Part shown: piece by piece, positions 35,801-43,409 of the stretch
Layout: each line of letters starts with the position of its first letter
Numbering within the stretch: the first letter of the stretch is position 1
NCBI RefSeq assembly: GCF_004768785.1
Contig: NZ_SRMQ01000001.1
Coordinates: 1 to 64,000 of the forward strand
Direction of reading: 5' to 3'
Length of the DNA: 64,000 nt
Source of the DNA: Caproiciproducens galactitolivorans
Lineage (GTDB): Bacteria > Bacillota > Clostridia > Oscillospirales > Acutalibacteraceae
Program-made: the position numbers and the translations under genes
The notes under the pieces: model-generated
The model's input: the letters and a program-made list of their open reading frames with translations, nothing else
Database searches by the model: none
Told to the model about the DNA's origin: nothing

Positions 35801-36568
35801 CGTTATCAATGGTATAAAGTGGCATGGGAGAATAATTCGTGGGTTCAGAAGGATGCCCTCGGCGTTTCTTCTGATTCACCCGCTTTCCCGTCTGGAATCA
35901 CACCCGACGACAGCGCGGACTATATGCTTGCCGTGACCTTCTATCCTTCCAGTAACGGCGCGGATTCCAAGGAAAACTGTACGGATGTGGGCCATCCCAG
36001 CGGTCGGGTTGCGCAAAACACCCTGAATACGACGGTTTTGACCGATAAAACGGCACCCAACGGAATCTATGCTGTTCAGGTAGTGAAAGGGCAGCTTCAA
36101 ATCAGCAAAACGGTCAATGACAAATATCCTGCTCCGGACAGCGTCAAAGCAAAGCAGAGCTTTGTATTCCGGGTTGAACGCCGGAACCATCTGGATGACC
36201 CGAAGCCGGCGGAGACCTTCTACGAAGTGATAACTCTGTCCGGTAATGACCTTTCTGCAAGCAAGACCATCACCGGATTGAAAAAGGGTTTCTATAAGGT
36301 AACGGAAGAAACCGGGGACGCATGGCGCTATACCCTGAGTTCTGTTGTGAACAACGATCCGGAGAGCAGGCAAAACAAAGATATGCTGTATATCGGCAGA
36401 GAGGAAGCTCCCCAGTCGTCGGCACAAAAGGCTTATTTCGGCGCCGCTCCCAATTCCTATGGGGTACCGGAAAAACAGGCGGAAATCGAGTTCTTCAATC
36501 ATCTTAAAAACGGCAAATGGCTCGGTGATACAACCGTAAAGGTGAATACGGTTCATCCCGCCGGATAA
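32837..36568 (+). CDS. Large secreted protein with two VWA domains
   Basis: This 1243-residue exported protein has a signal peptide (SLVLALAILVGCFYC, about 13-27). Two von Willebrand A domains follow, at about 93-370 and 510-840. Each has a MIDAS DxSxS motif (LVLDRSGSM at about 97-105, MVLDCSGSM at about 514-522) and a later FTDGEPxxS strand. Each VWA is interrupted just after the MIDAS by a tyrosine/tryptophan-rich insertion, which suggests internal duplication. Each is followed by an adhesin-like beta domain. Residues about 1085-1230 look like a SpaA/pilin beta-sandwich (LQISKTVNDKYPAPDSV). No sorting motif or C-terminal membrane segment is present. As first gene before sipW and TasA-like genes it is a candidate tip adhesin. 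Confidence 0.85.
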   Translation: MNAMKKIQLRTTSLVLALAILVGCFYCKGGLNAFGSALDSKHDSGHPAPIVYDTGKPEQVTMHKTVDSAADRVFDIHLGVEARKQIVSEKIPCDIVLVLDRSGSMEDPMDAGKLKPVSGVPTDHSKMYYVNVSQERHLAKYENGAWYYYSPEYNNSFRWVKLNKPNRYQFYEGDSKIASLKSAAKTFVSQVAASSPDSRIGVVAFGSNAVFASNRGSRYLLRTGEEKSLKAINDGIDKIEIGGATASDYAFSYAQDLLKNEAWWEDVPTEDNRRKIVVFFTDGEPNHSNGFDQDVADKTIYAADQLKSDFDAIIYSIGVFGDLSGSRLKKVTGFMEDVASEDKNTGEKLYYPVVGMETIGDAFNKVQETVGGLAGVQVRDYIDNRFSLVLSTLPKGATVHKDEHGQYICWSGLTIDNDHLFSKTFQVRAKNSTGGKDYIPTNQAEFSGVYSDGELLYQFPEPKVRIDKVPATAGLTATKTSKLKDWDARKYQIDLTATAQSETEEIESDPCDIVMVLDCSGSMAWHMYSPENDPDTSKSYFIYRSGANATECHYQLVQYCKKGWYQYQDYWRYHDRDGWYYDDYSGNVRVTPAVDGDGALNQYQFFTQESQTRIEALKSAANTFVSNVLKKSPGSRIAVVSYSNEKDTKNLTDGLVLVSDTDSDKIGAAINGLSAGGSTYSNKGLEEARNIFDTDEVASDNKRMVILFTDGEPGYSGFDSYDGYKTAAATIDQAEILKGNKGEEIISHTYFNDFQSDKAASGLGCGATVYTIGVFSGVTGGRKALDDECMSRIASYKEGSKTEKLYYSASNTAALENIFTVISQEIGNISNATITDVLDPRFDLCDEVGNVLSRSGKHAVYGAQASYDADQGCWQITWSGTSIGVGTWENNKLTAPGWQQSIQIQAKNEFIGGNDIPTNIPSMSKITIDGDSKLFGKKSPTVNVKPVFYAGNDHTIIFRGENVPDVQIDPYKVPGQDLFCGQEETGAFRYQWYKVAWENNSWVQKDALGVSSDSPAFPSGITPDDSADYMLAVTFYPSSNGADSKENCTDVGHPSGRVAQNTLNTTVLTDKTAPNGIYAVQVVKGQLQISKTVNDKYPAPDSVKAKQSFVFRVERRNHLDDPKPAETFYEVITLSGNDLSASKTITGLKKGFYKVTEETGDAWRYTLSSVVNNDPESRQNKDMLYIGREEAPQSSAQKAYFGAAPNSYGVPEKQAEIEFFNHLKNGKWLGDTTVKVNTVHPAG

Positions 36569-36611
36569 ATCTCCGCAGGGGTAAATCAAGGAAACGATTA
36601 CGGAGGATAAC

Positions 36612-37151
36612 GTGAAAAAAGCATCAAAGATATTCGATAAAATTTTCTCTGCCATTGCCCTGCTGATCGTGCTGGCTGCGGCTGTCATCGTCGCGGGCCC
36701 CAGAATCATCGGTTGGCAGCCGTTTGAAGTGCTCAGCGGGAGCATGGAGCCAACGTATCCCGTCGGCAGCGTCATTTATGTGAGCAAGGCCGACCCGCAA
36801 AGTGTGAAGGTAAACGATCCAATTACCTTTTATCTGAGCGACGGTACGACGGTTGTTACGCACCGTGTAATAAAAATTGACGCAGAAAACCAGTTGTTTT
36901 ACACGAAGGGCGATGCCAATAAAGATGCGGACGCAGGGCCCACGCCCTACTCACGTCTGATTGGAAAACCGCGGTTTTTCATTCCGGGCATGGGATTTTT
37001 TACCTCTTATGTAAATACCCCAAGGGGCCGGATTATAACGGCAACGGCTTTGGTGTGCTTGGTCATCATCGCTTTCCTTCCCGGTCTGCTTATGAAGATC
37101 GGCCGTAAAGAAAGCAATACCAAAGCTGACAATCGGTCCAAGGAGGGATAA
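36612..37151 (+). CDS. sipW: SipW-like signal peptidase I
   Basis: This 179-residue membrane protease of the ER/archaeal type has an N-terminal membrane segment (AIALLIVLAAAVIVAG), the catalytic serine in VLSGSMEPTYPVGS (about 40-53), a catalytic histidine in VVTHRVI (about 78-84; this type uses Ser-His rather than Ser-Lys) and a C-terminal membrane segment (ATALVCLVIIAFLPGLL). In B. subtilis SipW processes TasA and TapA. Here it lies directly before three SipW-type substrates. The start is GTG 36612, with GGAGG 5 nt upstream. It overlaps the next reading region at 37151. Confidence 0.92.
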   Translation: MKKASKIFDKIFSAIALLIVLAAAVIVAGPRIIGWQPFEVLSGSMEPTYPVGSVIYVSKADPQSVKVNDPITFYLSDGTTVVTHRVIKIDAENQLFYTKGDANKDADAGPTPYSRLIGKPRFFIPGMGFFTSYVNTPRGRIITATALVCLVIIAFLPGLLMKIGRKESNTKADNRSKEG

Positions 37152-37153
37152 TG

Positions 37154-37732
37154 ATGAAATTTCGTATTAAAAAATTCACTTCGAAGATTTCTTCCCTTTC
37201 CATTGCGCTGGTTCTCGTTTGCACGATCGCCGCAGGCGGTACAACAGCCTATATGCTGGCGAAAACAGGTTCAAAGACCAATACGTTTATTAAAGGGGAC
37301 GCGAATATCGAAGTCAGCGAACCGGGGGATGGGAACTATACCCTTGACTGGAACAACCGGATCGCCAAGGAAGTTTATGTTACAAATGACAACAAAACAA
37401 CGACGAATGCGATTCCGGTTTACGTCCGCGTAAGGCTGGTGCCGATTGTCAGGGATGCGGATGGAAACGGAACCGGTGATTCGGTACAAGTGGAATATCC
37501 GGATCTGAACACGGCCAATTGGGAACAGCATGGCGATTATTATTACTATAAAGGTGTCCTGCAACCCGGAGAAACCACAAAGGCTTTGATCAAAACAGCA
37601 TGGATTAAGGACGGAATCCCCTCCGGTAAAACGGTGGAGATTCAAGTAATCGCTGATTCGATTCAAACGGTTGGCGGCGTTTCGAAAGAAGCGTGGGGGT
37701 TGCTTTACGGCAACGGCACTTGGCACTCTTAA
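37154..37732 (+). CDS. TasA/camelysin-like exported fibre subunit 1
   Basis: This 192-residue protein has a SipW-dependent signal region: a hydrophobic core (LSIALVLVCTIAAGGTTAYML) followed by KTGSKTNTFIKG, the N-x-F-x-G pattern seen in TasA/CalY proteins. The mature part is beta-rich (VYVTNDNKTTTNAIPVYVRVRLVPI) and would form an extracellular filament subunit or cap. Start ATG 37154 gives 6 nt spacing from AGGAGGG. An ATG at 37151 would be too close. It is coupled to sipW, whose stop overlaps. Confidence 0.82.
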   Translation: MKFRIKKFTSKISSLSIALVLVCTIAAGGTTAYMLAKTGSKTNTFIKGDANIEVSEPGDGNYTLDWNNRIAKEVYVTNDNKTTTNAIPVYVRVRLVPIVRDADGNGTGDSVQVEYPDLNTANWEQHGDYYYYKGVLQPGETTKALIKTAWIKDGIPSGKTVEIQVIADSIQTVGGVSKEAWGLLYGNGTWHS

Positions 37733-37798
37733 TTTTGTTAGTCTGCTGAGCATTCAGCTTAATAAATATCCATTATAATTTTTAGGAGGATAATGAAA

Positions 37799-38485
37799 AT
37801 GCAGAAGAAACTTGTAATCGGTTTAACATCCCTTGCTCTTACGGCGGCGGTTGCTGTAGGAGGAACCATGGCTTTGATGACAGCGAAAACAAATGAGGCG
37901 AACAACGTTTTCACCGTCGGCGGCGGGGCAAACGGCCTTACAGGCGAATTAAAGGAGCCTCTTTTCGACCACGTTAATTTCTCGGTAAACCCGGAAAAGA
38001 TTCCCGACGGTCATGTGATGGGCTCCACCATGGCGACCAATTTTACAGCGGGCACGGTCATTGACAAAGATCCGGCTGTTTTGAACACAACCACCCCGGA
38101 TACAACGCCGAATAAGCCCGATGATCAGAAATCTTCCACGGCATGGGTAGCAATTAAGCTCGAATATACCGGCGAAGCGAACTCCTATGCGGCAATCGAC
38201 AAATTTGCAGAGATTGCATTCAATACGCAGGACTGGGTAGCAAAGGATTCCACCAATACCGTTTTCTTTTACAAGGTTCCTCTTGCTGCGGGTCAGAAAA
38301 CAACTCCGCTGTTTAGCAATGTTACGATTGATAGAGACGCGATCGGCCAGAGCAACCAGGCTGCGGATCTTACCAAGCTTATGAAGAGCTTTAACATCAA
38401 GGCCACCGGTTATATGGTTCAGCGCGCAAATGTAGCGGATCTGGAAGCTGCCAAAACAGCATTCCATGATGCATACGGCATCTAA
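37799..38485 (+). CDS. TasA/camelysin-like exported fibre subunit 2
   Basis: This 228-residue protein has the signal region KLVIGLTSLALTAAVAVGG, then TMALMTAKTNEANNVFTVGG, again the SipW-type T-x-A-x-x-T-x-x-x-x-x-N-x-F pattern. A beta-rich body includes segments typical of the family (TAWVAIKLEYTGEANSYAAI). ATG 37799 is preferred (9 nt after AGGAGG). ATG 37793, two codons earlier, is also possible. It is expected to be cleaved by the neighbouring SipW and assembled outside the cell. Confidence 0.8.
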   Translation: MQKKLVIGLTSLALTAAVAVGGTMALMTAKTNEANNVFTVGGGANGLTGELKEPLFDHVNFSVNPEKIPDGHVMGSTMATNFTAGTVIDKDPAVLNTTTPDTTPNKPDDQKSSTAWVAIKLEYTGEANSYAAIDKFAEIAFNTQDWVAKDSTNTVFFYKVPLAAGQKTTPLFSNVTIDRDAIGQSNQAADLTKLMKSFNIKATGYMVQRANVADLEAAKTAFHDAYGI

Positions 38486-38504
38486 ACACGGCGGATTTTG
38501 AACG

Positions 38505-38525
38505 GCGCGGGCGTCTGCCCCGCGC
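38505..38525 (+). other. GC-rich hairpin between fibre subunit genes 2 and 3
   Basis: GCGCGGG pairs with CCGCGC/CCCGCGC across a short loop, with no T-run. It lies in the 58-nt gap before the third subunit and could tune the ratio of the subunits by stabilising or partly ending the transcript. Confidence 0.4.
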
Positions 38526-38543
38526 TCCCTGGGAGGGACGAGA

Positions 38544-39212
38544 ATGAACAAAAAAATAGCCATTATGATGACCTCGGTCATAGTCGCGGGGGCAATGGCC
38601 GTCGGATCGACGCTCGCTTATTTTACCGACAAGGGTACGGCAACGAATATTGTAACGATGGGCGATGTACGTATCAAACTGACGGAAACGAAAAATGGAG
38701 ATCCGGTGGAGTCGGGGTTAACATTTAATAATGTTATGCCCAAGGACGTTATTGCAAAGGATCCAACGATTAGCAATATCGGGGACCACGACGCGTATAT
38801 CCGCTGCAAAATCAACATTAACCAAGGATCGGATAATGTGGCTGCGTTAACGGATGAACAAAAGCAGCAGGTGCTGGACGGCCTTAATATCGATAAGCAG
38901 TACCTCGACGGTGACCCTTCTAAGCCCGCATGGGTACTGAATCCAGCCGATGGCTATTACTATTATCAAAAAGTGTTGCCGAAAAAGACAGAACAGGGAT
39001 CCGTTTCCGTGAATTTCTTCACACAGTTTACGGTACCGGAAAAATGGGGCAATGAAATGGCCGGTAAAACATTTACCATCGGCATTACCGCAGAAGCCAT
39101 TCAGGCGGATAATTTCGCTCCGCATAAAACAGGCTCTGTGATAGACGGTTGGAAATATACCGATAGCACCGATGTTCCGGTTATGTCTGCGCCGGCCTCA
39201 AATCTTGTGTAA
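38544..39212 (+). CDS. TasA/camelysin-like exported fibre subunit 3
   Basis: This 222-residue protein has the clearest TasA-type signal region of the three: MMTSVIVAGAMAVGSTLAYF, then TDKGTATNIVTMG. The mature domain has alternating strands, with PKDVIAKDPTISNIGDHDAY resembling the TasA segment that contacts the next subunit, then YIRCKI. Donor-strand or stacked assembly as in TasA is inferred from family knowledge. GGAGGGA precedes ATG 38544. Confidence 0.85.
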   Translation: MNKKIAIMMTSVIVAGAMAVGSTLAYFTDKGTATNIVTMGDVRIKLTETKNGDPVESGLTFNNVMPKDVIAKDPTISNIGDHDAYIRCKININQGSDNVAALTDEQKQQVLDGLNIDKQYLDGDPSKPAWVLNPADGYYYYQKVLPKKTEQGSVSVNFFTQFTVPEKWGNEMAGKTFTIGITAEAIQADNFAPHKTGSVIDGWKYTDSTDVPVMSAPASNLV

Positions 39213-39275
39213 CCCATAAAATGCAACGTGGAAAAGCGGAGAAACCGGCTGCCATGTTAAAGAGGGAATGCTGCA

Positions 39276-40163
39276 ATGAATAGCAATATAATAAGAAAAT
39301 GGAATCGGATTGCACTCATCTCAATAGCAGTTGCGGCCCTAACGGTCTGCAGCTCACTTACTGCTTTTGCCGCGGCTGCAACTTCGCCGATAAAGGTGAT
39401 TTACAGCGGAAACAGTACGGCATCCCAGAGTGTTTCCGTAAATCCTACGGTTTTAAACACATTTACCGATCTGATGCCCGGTCAGACAACGGATCGGCAG
39501 GATATTCTCATTCAAAACAACAGCAGCCAGAAGATTCAGGTGTATTTTCACGCGGATCCTACAGCGAATATTTCCAATCAGGAGATCTCCAAGAAGCTTC
39601 TGGATACATTAATCTTGAAGATCACGTTTAAGCTGGATGATAACACAGCGGAGCAAACGCTGTATGAGGGTCCTGCCTCCGGAAAAACGGGTACGAAGGA
39701 TATTGTCACCAACCCGATTGCACTAGGATATGTTTACGGAAATTCAACCTCCGGCGTTATTTCCGCAACATTAACGGTTCCCCAGACCATGGGGAATCAA
39801 TTCCAAAAAGCCTTAGCGAAAATTGCATGGAACATTCAATTTGATGTTCCGTCGCCCAGCAGCAACACTCCAGGCGGTGGCGGCGGTGGTGGACACGGCG
39901 GTTACGGTGGCGGTGGAACGGAACCGGTCGCGGTGCCGGAAAATGAGAGCATTGACCCGGATTCTATTCCCCATACGGGTCCGGAATCCTCTTCCCCGTC
40001 ATCGTCGGCGGTGGAGATAATCGGCAATGACGATATCCCGCTTTCCCACCCGCCAAAGACAGGAGAAAACGCTTTTTATCTTTGGCTGGTTGTGATTGCT
40101 GCACTAACTGCCGCGATGGTTTTTCTTATTACAAGAAGAAAGATAAAATCGCAGACCAAATAA
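39276..40163 (+). CDS. Wall-anchored exported protein with Gly-rich linker and PPKTG sorting motif
   Basis: This 295-residue protein has a signal peptide (IALISIAVAALTVCSSLTAFAAAA, about 12-35) and a beta-rich domain of about 150 residues (DLMPGQTTDRQDILIQNNSS) similar in style to the subunits before it. A Gly/His/Tyr linker (about 206-220) and a Pro/Ser segment follow. The C-terminal sorting signal is PPKTGEN, a hydrophobic helix (LWLVVIAALTAAMVFLI) and a basic tail. A sortase should anchor it to peptidoglycan, perhaps as the base of the fibre. No sortase is encoded nearby. The motif differs from LPXTG at its first position. Confidence 0.85.
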   Translation: MNSNIIRKWNRIALISIAVAALTVCSSLTAFAAAATSPIKVIYSGNSTASQSVSVNPTVLNTFTDLMPGQTTDRQDILIQNNSSQKIQVYFHADPTANISNQEISKKLLDTLILKITFKLDDNTAEQTLYEGPASGKTGTKDIVTNPIALGYVYGNSTSGVISATLTVPQTMGNQFQKALAKIAWNIQFDVPSPSSNTPGGGGGGGHGGYGGGGTEPVAVPENESIDPDSIPHTGPESSSPSSSAVEIIGNDDIPLSHPPKTGENAFYLWLVVIAALTAAMVFLITRRKIKSQTK

Positions 40164-40175
40164 AATGTGAAAAAG

Positions 40176-40213
40176 CCTCTGTTATGGATTCAATCCGTAA
40201 CAGAGGTTTTTCT
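40176..40213 (+). terminator. Terminator of the fibre operon
   Basis: CCTCTGTTA and TAACAGAGG form a 9-bp stem followed by TTTTTCTTG, 13 nt after the last stop. Confidence 0.85.
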
Positions 40214-40390
40214 TGTATAACGAAAACTCCCAGATATGCCGGGAGTTCAAAAAAGCTTTCGCGGCGACCCAAAATGCGAGCTAAATCTTTTCCGCAATCC
40301 TCTTGTTTCGGTTTCAAAGCAAAAATAAGCATCTTCCACGAAACGAGAAGGGCTTTGGCAGGCAGCGGCGCAGCCCCCTCCCGTATGAAT

Positions 40391-40431
40391 CCCCTTCCGC
40401 ACCGAGGTGCTTTCGATTTTTACCTTGCTTT
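40391..40431 (+). repeat. Dispersed 41-nt intergenic repeat, copy 2
   Basis: This is the partner of 32538-32578, same orientation, 3 mismatches in 41. It lies just downstream of the fibre operon in a gene-free 540-nt region (40164-40714) that otherwise holds the terminator, a hairpin at 40221-40245 and the hsp20 control region. Confidence 0.75.
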
Positions 40432-40570
40432 GTGTACGGGAGAAGGAGGTAGTAGGAGAGCAAGAATTGTTGCAAGTGTAAGCCCCCTAAGCGTCTTGAG
40501 ACGCCGCCAGTAAAACAGGGCTTTGCTTGCATAGGAACCCCGGCTGTGTGGGGGTAACTCATCATTAATT

Positions 40571-40627
40571 TTAGCACTCTCAATCTTAGAGTGCTAAAAT
40601 TAATAATTCTGTAATAAATCGTATAAT
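40571..40627 (+). promoter_or_regulatory. CIRCE element and -10 box of hsp20
   Basis: TTAGCACTC (40571-40579), 9 nt, GAGTGCTAA (40589-40597) is a perfect CIRCE operator bound by the heat-shock repressor HrcA. TATAAT follows at 40622-40627, so repressor binding would cover the -35 region. Confidence 0.92.
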
Positions 40628-40714
40628 AATTTTTCATAAACATAAGATATAGTATGAACTGTAAAAGGGAGCAAGGCTCCCGGACAGTAATTCAGTTTTT
40701 AGGAGGTTTTGATT

Positions 40715-41137
40715 ATGTTTGATTTAATGCCGTTTGGACGTAGGGAAAACAGCTTATTCAATTACATTGATAATATGGAGAAAAACTTCTTTGGCGATTT
40801 CGCGCGGAGTTTTTCGACCTTCCGTACCGATGTAATTGATGAGGGCGACCGCTATGTGCTCAAAGCAGAGCTGCCGGGATTCAATAAAGAAGATATCAAG
40901 ATTGATATTGAAGGCAGTTATTTGACAGTAAGCGCACAGCACAGCGACGATACCGAGGAGAAGAGAGAGAATTACGTACGCAGGGAACGCAGATACGGCT
41001 CATTCGCCCGCAGCTTTGATATTTCCGATATCAAGAGCAATGAGATTACAGCGGAATACACAAATGGGATCCTTTCACTCAATCTTCCGAAAAAGGAAGG
41101 AACTGTGCCGGAGAGCCGCAGAATCGAAATCAAGTAA
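40715..41137 (+). CDS. Hsp20/alpha-crystallin small heat-shock protein
   Basis: This 140-residue cytosolic holdase binds unfolding proteins under stress. The alpha-crystallin domain spans about 38-135. It contains YVLKAELPGFNKEDIKIDIEG and the IXI-like end NLPKKEG. The N-terminus (FDLMPFGRRENSLFNYIDNMEKNFFGDF) matches the Hsp18 group of clostridia. ATG 40715 lies 8 nt after AGGAGG. The CIRCE element upstream indicates HrcA control. Confidence 0.93.
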   Translation: MFDLMPFGRRENSLFNYIDNMEKNFFGDFARSFSTFRTDVIDEGDRYVLKAELPGFNKEDIKIDIEGSYLTVSAQHSDDTEEKRENYVRRERRYGSFARSFDISDIKSNEITAEYTNGILSLNLPKKEGTVPESRRIEIK

Positions 41138-41151
41138 TCCATTCATCAATG

Positions 41152-41189
41152 AAAAGGACCGCTTGAATGAAAATTCAAGCGGTCCTTTT
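41152..41189 (+). terminator. Bidirectional terminator after hsp20
   Basis: GAAAAGGACCGCTTGAAT and ATTCAAGCGGTCCTTTTC form a stem of about 17 bp with T-runs in both directions. It serves hsp20 and perhaps the converging lipid kinase gene. Confidence 0.85.
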
Positions 41190-41231
41190 CATTATACCGC
41201 GAAAACTCCCGGCTGCGCGGGAAGCGTTCTT

Positions 41232-42110
41232 TTAAACGGTTAAAATATTAAGCGCGCGGTTTTTATTTGTTATACGCACTTCGCGCAACGAACCCCCGAA
41301 TTCGCCGTCGAGCGTCCATGGAATATCGGTTTCGGATACAATATGCAGTTTATCCGTTTTAAAGGTGTAAATAAAATTGCTGTCTGCTTCCTGATGAAGA
41401 AGGGAATTGATAATCATTTGGCGCTCAATCAGGTTTTTTGCGCTTTTCACCAGCGTAACTTCAAACAGACCGTCATCCATGAAAATATCCTTTTTATTGT
41501 TTATCTGGAACCCGCCCACCGAAGAAGAATTCGTAATCATACCGAATGTAAAATCGTCTTCAATTGAGCCCCCGGAGTGTTCGACGAGGATATGATACGA
41601 TTTTATATTGGGGAGCTGTTTGATCCCTTCTAAAATATAGGCGATCCGACCCAATATATTTTTGGCCTGCTGCGGCGTTTGATAGGAAACTTCTGTAAAA
41701 GCGCCGAAAGCCGCGACATAGGTGAAATACTTCTCGTTAAACAAACCAATGTCACAGGCAAAGACAGAACCGTTCATAATTTCCTCCGCGGCTTCAAGGG
41801 GATTTCTTGAAAGACCGAGGCTTGCGGCAAAGTCATTTACCGTTCCGCCTGGAATATATCCGAAAAGCGGGCGGGATTTCAATTTCATATATTCGTTCAC
41901 GGCTTGGTTCAGAGTGCCGTCCCCGCCGCAGCATACGATCAGATCATATTGTTCGTCGTCCTCCTTCAAATTATTTTCGGACGGGTGCGTTGTGCGGGTG
42001 GTGACAGAAAAACATTTTTTTGTAAATAAATCAATGATGTCCAGCAGGTAATTTCGGATTTCCGATTTTCCGGCATGCGGGTTAATAAGAAAGAGTATCT
42101 TTTTCTTCAT
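41232..42110 (-). CDS. Diacylglycerol/lipid kinase family protein, first copy
   Basis: This 292-residue YegS/DgkB-like kinase has the start KKKILFLINPHAGKSEIRNYL, the nucleotide motif VCCGGDGTLNQAVN (about 59-72) and GYIPGGTVNDFA (about 87-98). These enzymes phosphorylate diacylglycerol or related lipids at the membrane surface, recycling lipids released by wall polymer synthesis. ATG 42110 is preferred, with AGGTGA upstream. A longer GTG start is less likely. A second family member lies at 51848. Confidence 0.9.
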   Translation of the reverse strand: MKKKILFLINPHAGKSEIRNYLLDIIDLFTKKCFSVTTRTTHPSENNLKEDDEQYDLIVCCGGDGTLNQAVNEYMKLKSRPLFGYIPGGTVNDFAASLGLSRNPLEAAEEIMNGSVFACDIGLFNEKYFTYVAAFGAFTEVSYQTPQQAKNILGRIAYILEGIKQLPNIKSYHILVEHSGGSIEDDFTFGMITNSSSVGGFQINNKKDIFMDDGLFEVTLVKSAKNLIERQMIINSLLHQEADSNFIYTFKTDKLHIVSETDIPWTLDGEFGGSLREVRITNKNRALNILTV

Positions 42111-42203
42111 TTCAATCACCTGTTCTCTCTGTTGCCCATTATTTTAGCATGGTTCTACTTAAAATTCAAATTCGGAACATGGGTATCCGAAGCCTTCTTT
42201 CAT

Positions 42204-42232
42204 TTGATTTACCTCCTATGTGTTGATATAAT
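42204..42232 (+). promoter_or_regulatory. Promoter of the yhaO-yhaN pair
   Basis: TTGATT (42204-42209), a 17-nt spacer, TATAAT (42227-42232), 38 nt before the chosen start at 42270. Confidence 0.65.
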
Positions 42233-42269
42233 AGAATTTATAGTTGGATGTAACGGGAATGGTGAAAAT

Positions 42270-43409
42270 ATGAATCAAATCAAAATCCTTCATTGCGCGG
42301 ATTTGCATTTGGGCGCGGAGCTTACGTCGATCGGAAACGCCGCAAGGCAGCGCCGTGAAGAAATGTTGCTGACCTTTGACCGCATTGTTTCCCTTTGCAG
42401 GGAGGAGAAGGTGGAGCTGCTTTTAATAGCCGGCGACCTGTTTGAAAGCTCGGGGGTGGATATCGGCGTGGTTCATTCCGTCCAAAAGTCCCTTTCCGAA
42501 ATTCCGGATACCATCGTTGCCATTGCCCCCGGGAACCATGATTATCTTTCGGCGGATTCCCCTTATTTTGAAGAGGACTGGCCGGAGAATGTACATATTT
42601 ATCAGGCGGGCCTCACTTCCTTTGACTTGCCGGAAAAGGGCGTGCGCGTGTGGGGAACCGCATTTACGGGAACGTATGTAACGGAAACGCTTCTGCCGGA
42701 AAGAAGCATTTCCGAGGACGACACCATTCAAATCTGCGTGATGCATGGGGATTTGGTTGCGGAAAATCAGACAAGCAACTACAACCCGGTTTCACCCGTA
42801 CAAATCCGTTTCAGCGGCTTTGACTATCTTGCTCTCGGTCATATTCATAAGCGCACCGAAATCCTGAAAAGCGGGGCAACCGCATACGCTTACTGTGGCT
42901 GTCCGGAGGGAAGAGGCTTTGATGAGCTGGGCGAAAAGGGCGTTTATATTGGTACGGTCTATAAGGGCGGGGTGGATCTTTCGTTTCTTCCCGTCTGCAG
43001 GCGGATGAACCTTGAGGAGCCGGTGGACATTAGCGGGGCGGTTAGCAATAATGAAGCAGCGGAGATCGTTCTGCGCACCCTGCGGCAGCGGTATGGAGCG
43101 CGCTGCGCGGAAAATCTGTATAAGGTGATTCTGAAAGGGGCGTTGGATGCTTCCTATACGCCGGACTGCGCGGCAATTGCCATGCGCCTTGAGAAAGAGT
43201 TCTACTATATCAAATTAAAAGACAAAACGCATGTACAGGCGGACTTGAGCGAATTAGCAAAAGAAAATTCGCTCAAGGGAATTTTTGTACGGAAAATGCT
43301 GGAGAAGATAGACGAATGCAAGTCGGAGGAACAGGCGTCCCGTTGCAAACGGGCGCTTTATATCGGCTTAAAAGCGTTCGACAGCGAGGTGACGCTGCAT
43401 GAAAATTAA
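42270..43409 (+). CDS. yhaO: YhaO-like metallophosphoesterase (SbcD/Mre11 type)
   Basis: This 379-residue calcineurin-like enzyme starts KILHCADLHLG (metal ligands D and H). It continues with LLLIAGDLFE, APGNHDY, CVMHGDL and ALGHIHKR, the full two-metal nuclease set. It probably acts with the following coiled-coil ATPase as a DNA end-processing complex like SbcCD/Mre11-Rad50. The start was moved from an in-frame upstream codon to 42270, which fits the promoter. The end overlaps the next gene by 11 nt, a sign of coupled translation. Confidence 0.88.
   Translation: MNQIKILHCADLHLGAELTSIGNAARQRREEMLLTFDRIVSLCREEKVELLLIAGDLFESSGVDIGVVHSVQKSLSEIPDTIVAIAPGNHDYLSADSPYFEEDWPENVHIYQAGLTSFDLPEKGVRVWGTAFTGTYVTETLLPERSISEDDTIQICVMHGDLVAENQTSNYNPVSPVQIRFSGFDYLALGHIHKRTEILKSGATAYAYCGCPEGRGFDELGEKGVYIGTVYKGGVDLSFLPVCRRMNLEEPVDISGAVSNNEAAEIVLRTLRQRYGARCAENLYKVILKGALDASYTPDCAAIAMRLEKEFYYIKLKDKTHVQADLSELAKENSLKGIFVRKMLEKIDECKSEEQASRCKRALYIGLKAFDSEVTLHEN

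Noticed and set aside
35876-36775. 299-codon minus-strand frame opposite the VWA protein and sipW
   Set aside because: It spans two real genes of the fibre operon and has no supporting motif.
42075-42269. N-terminal extension of the YhaO-like protein
   Set aside because: It covers the start of the divergent lipid kinase gene and the promoter at 42204-42232. The family motif starts directly after ATG 42270.
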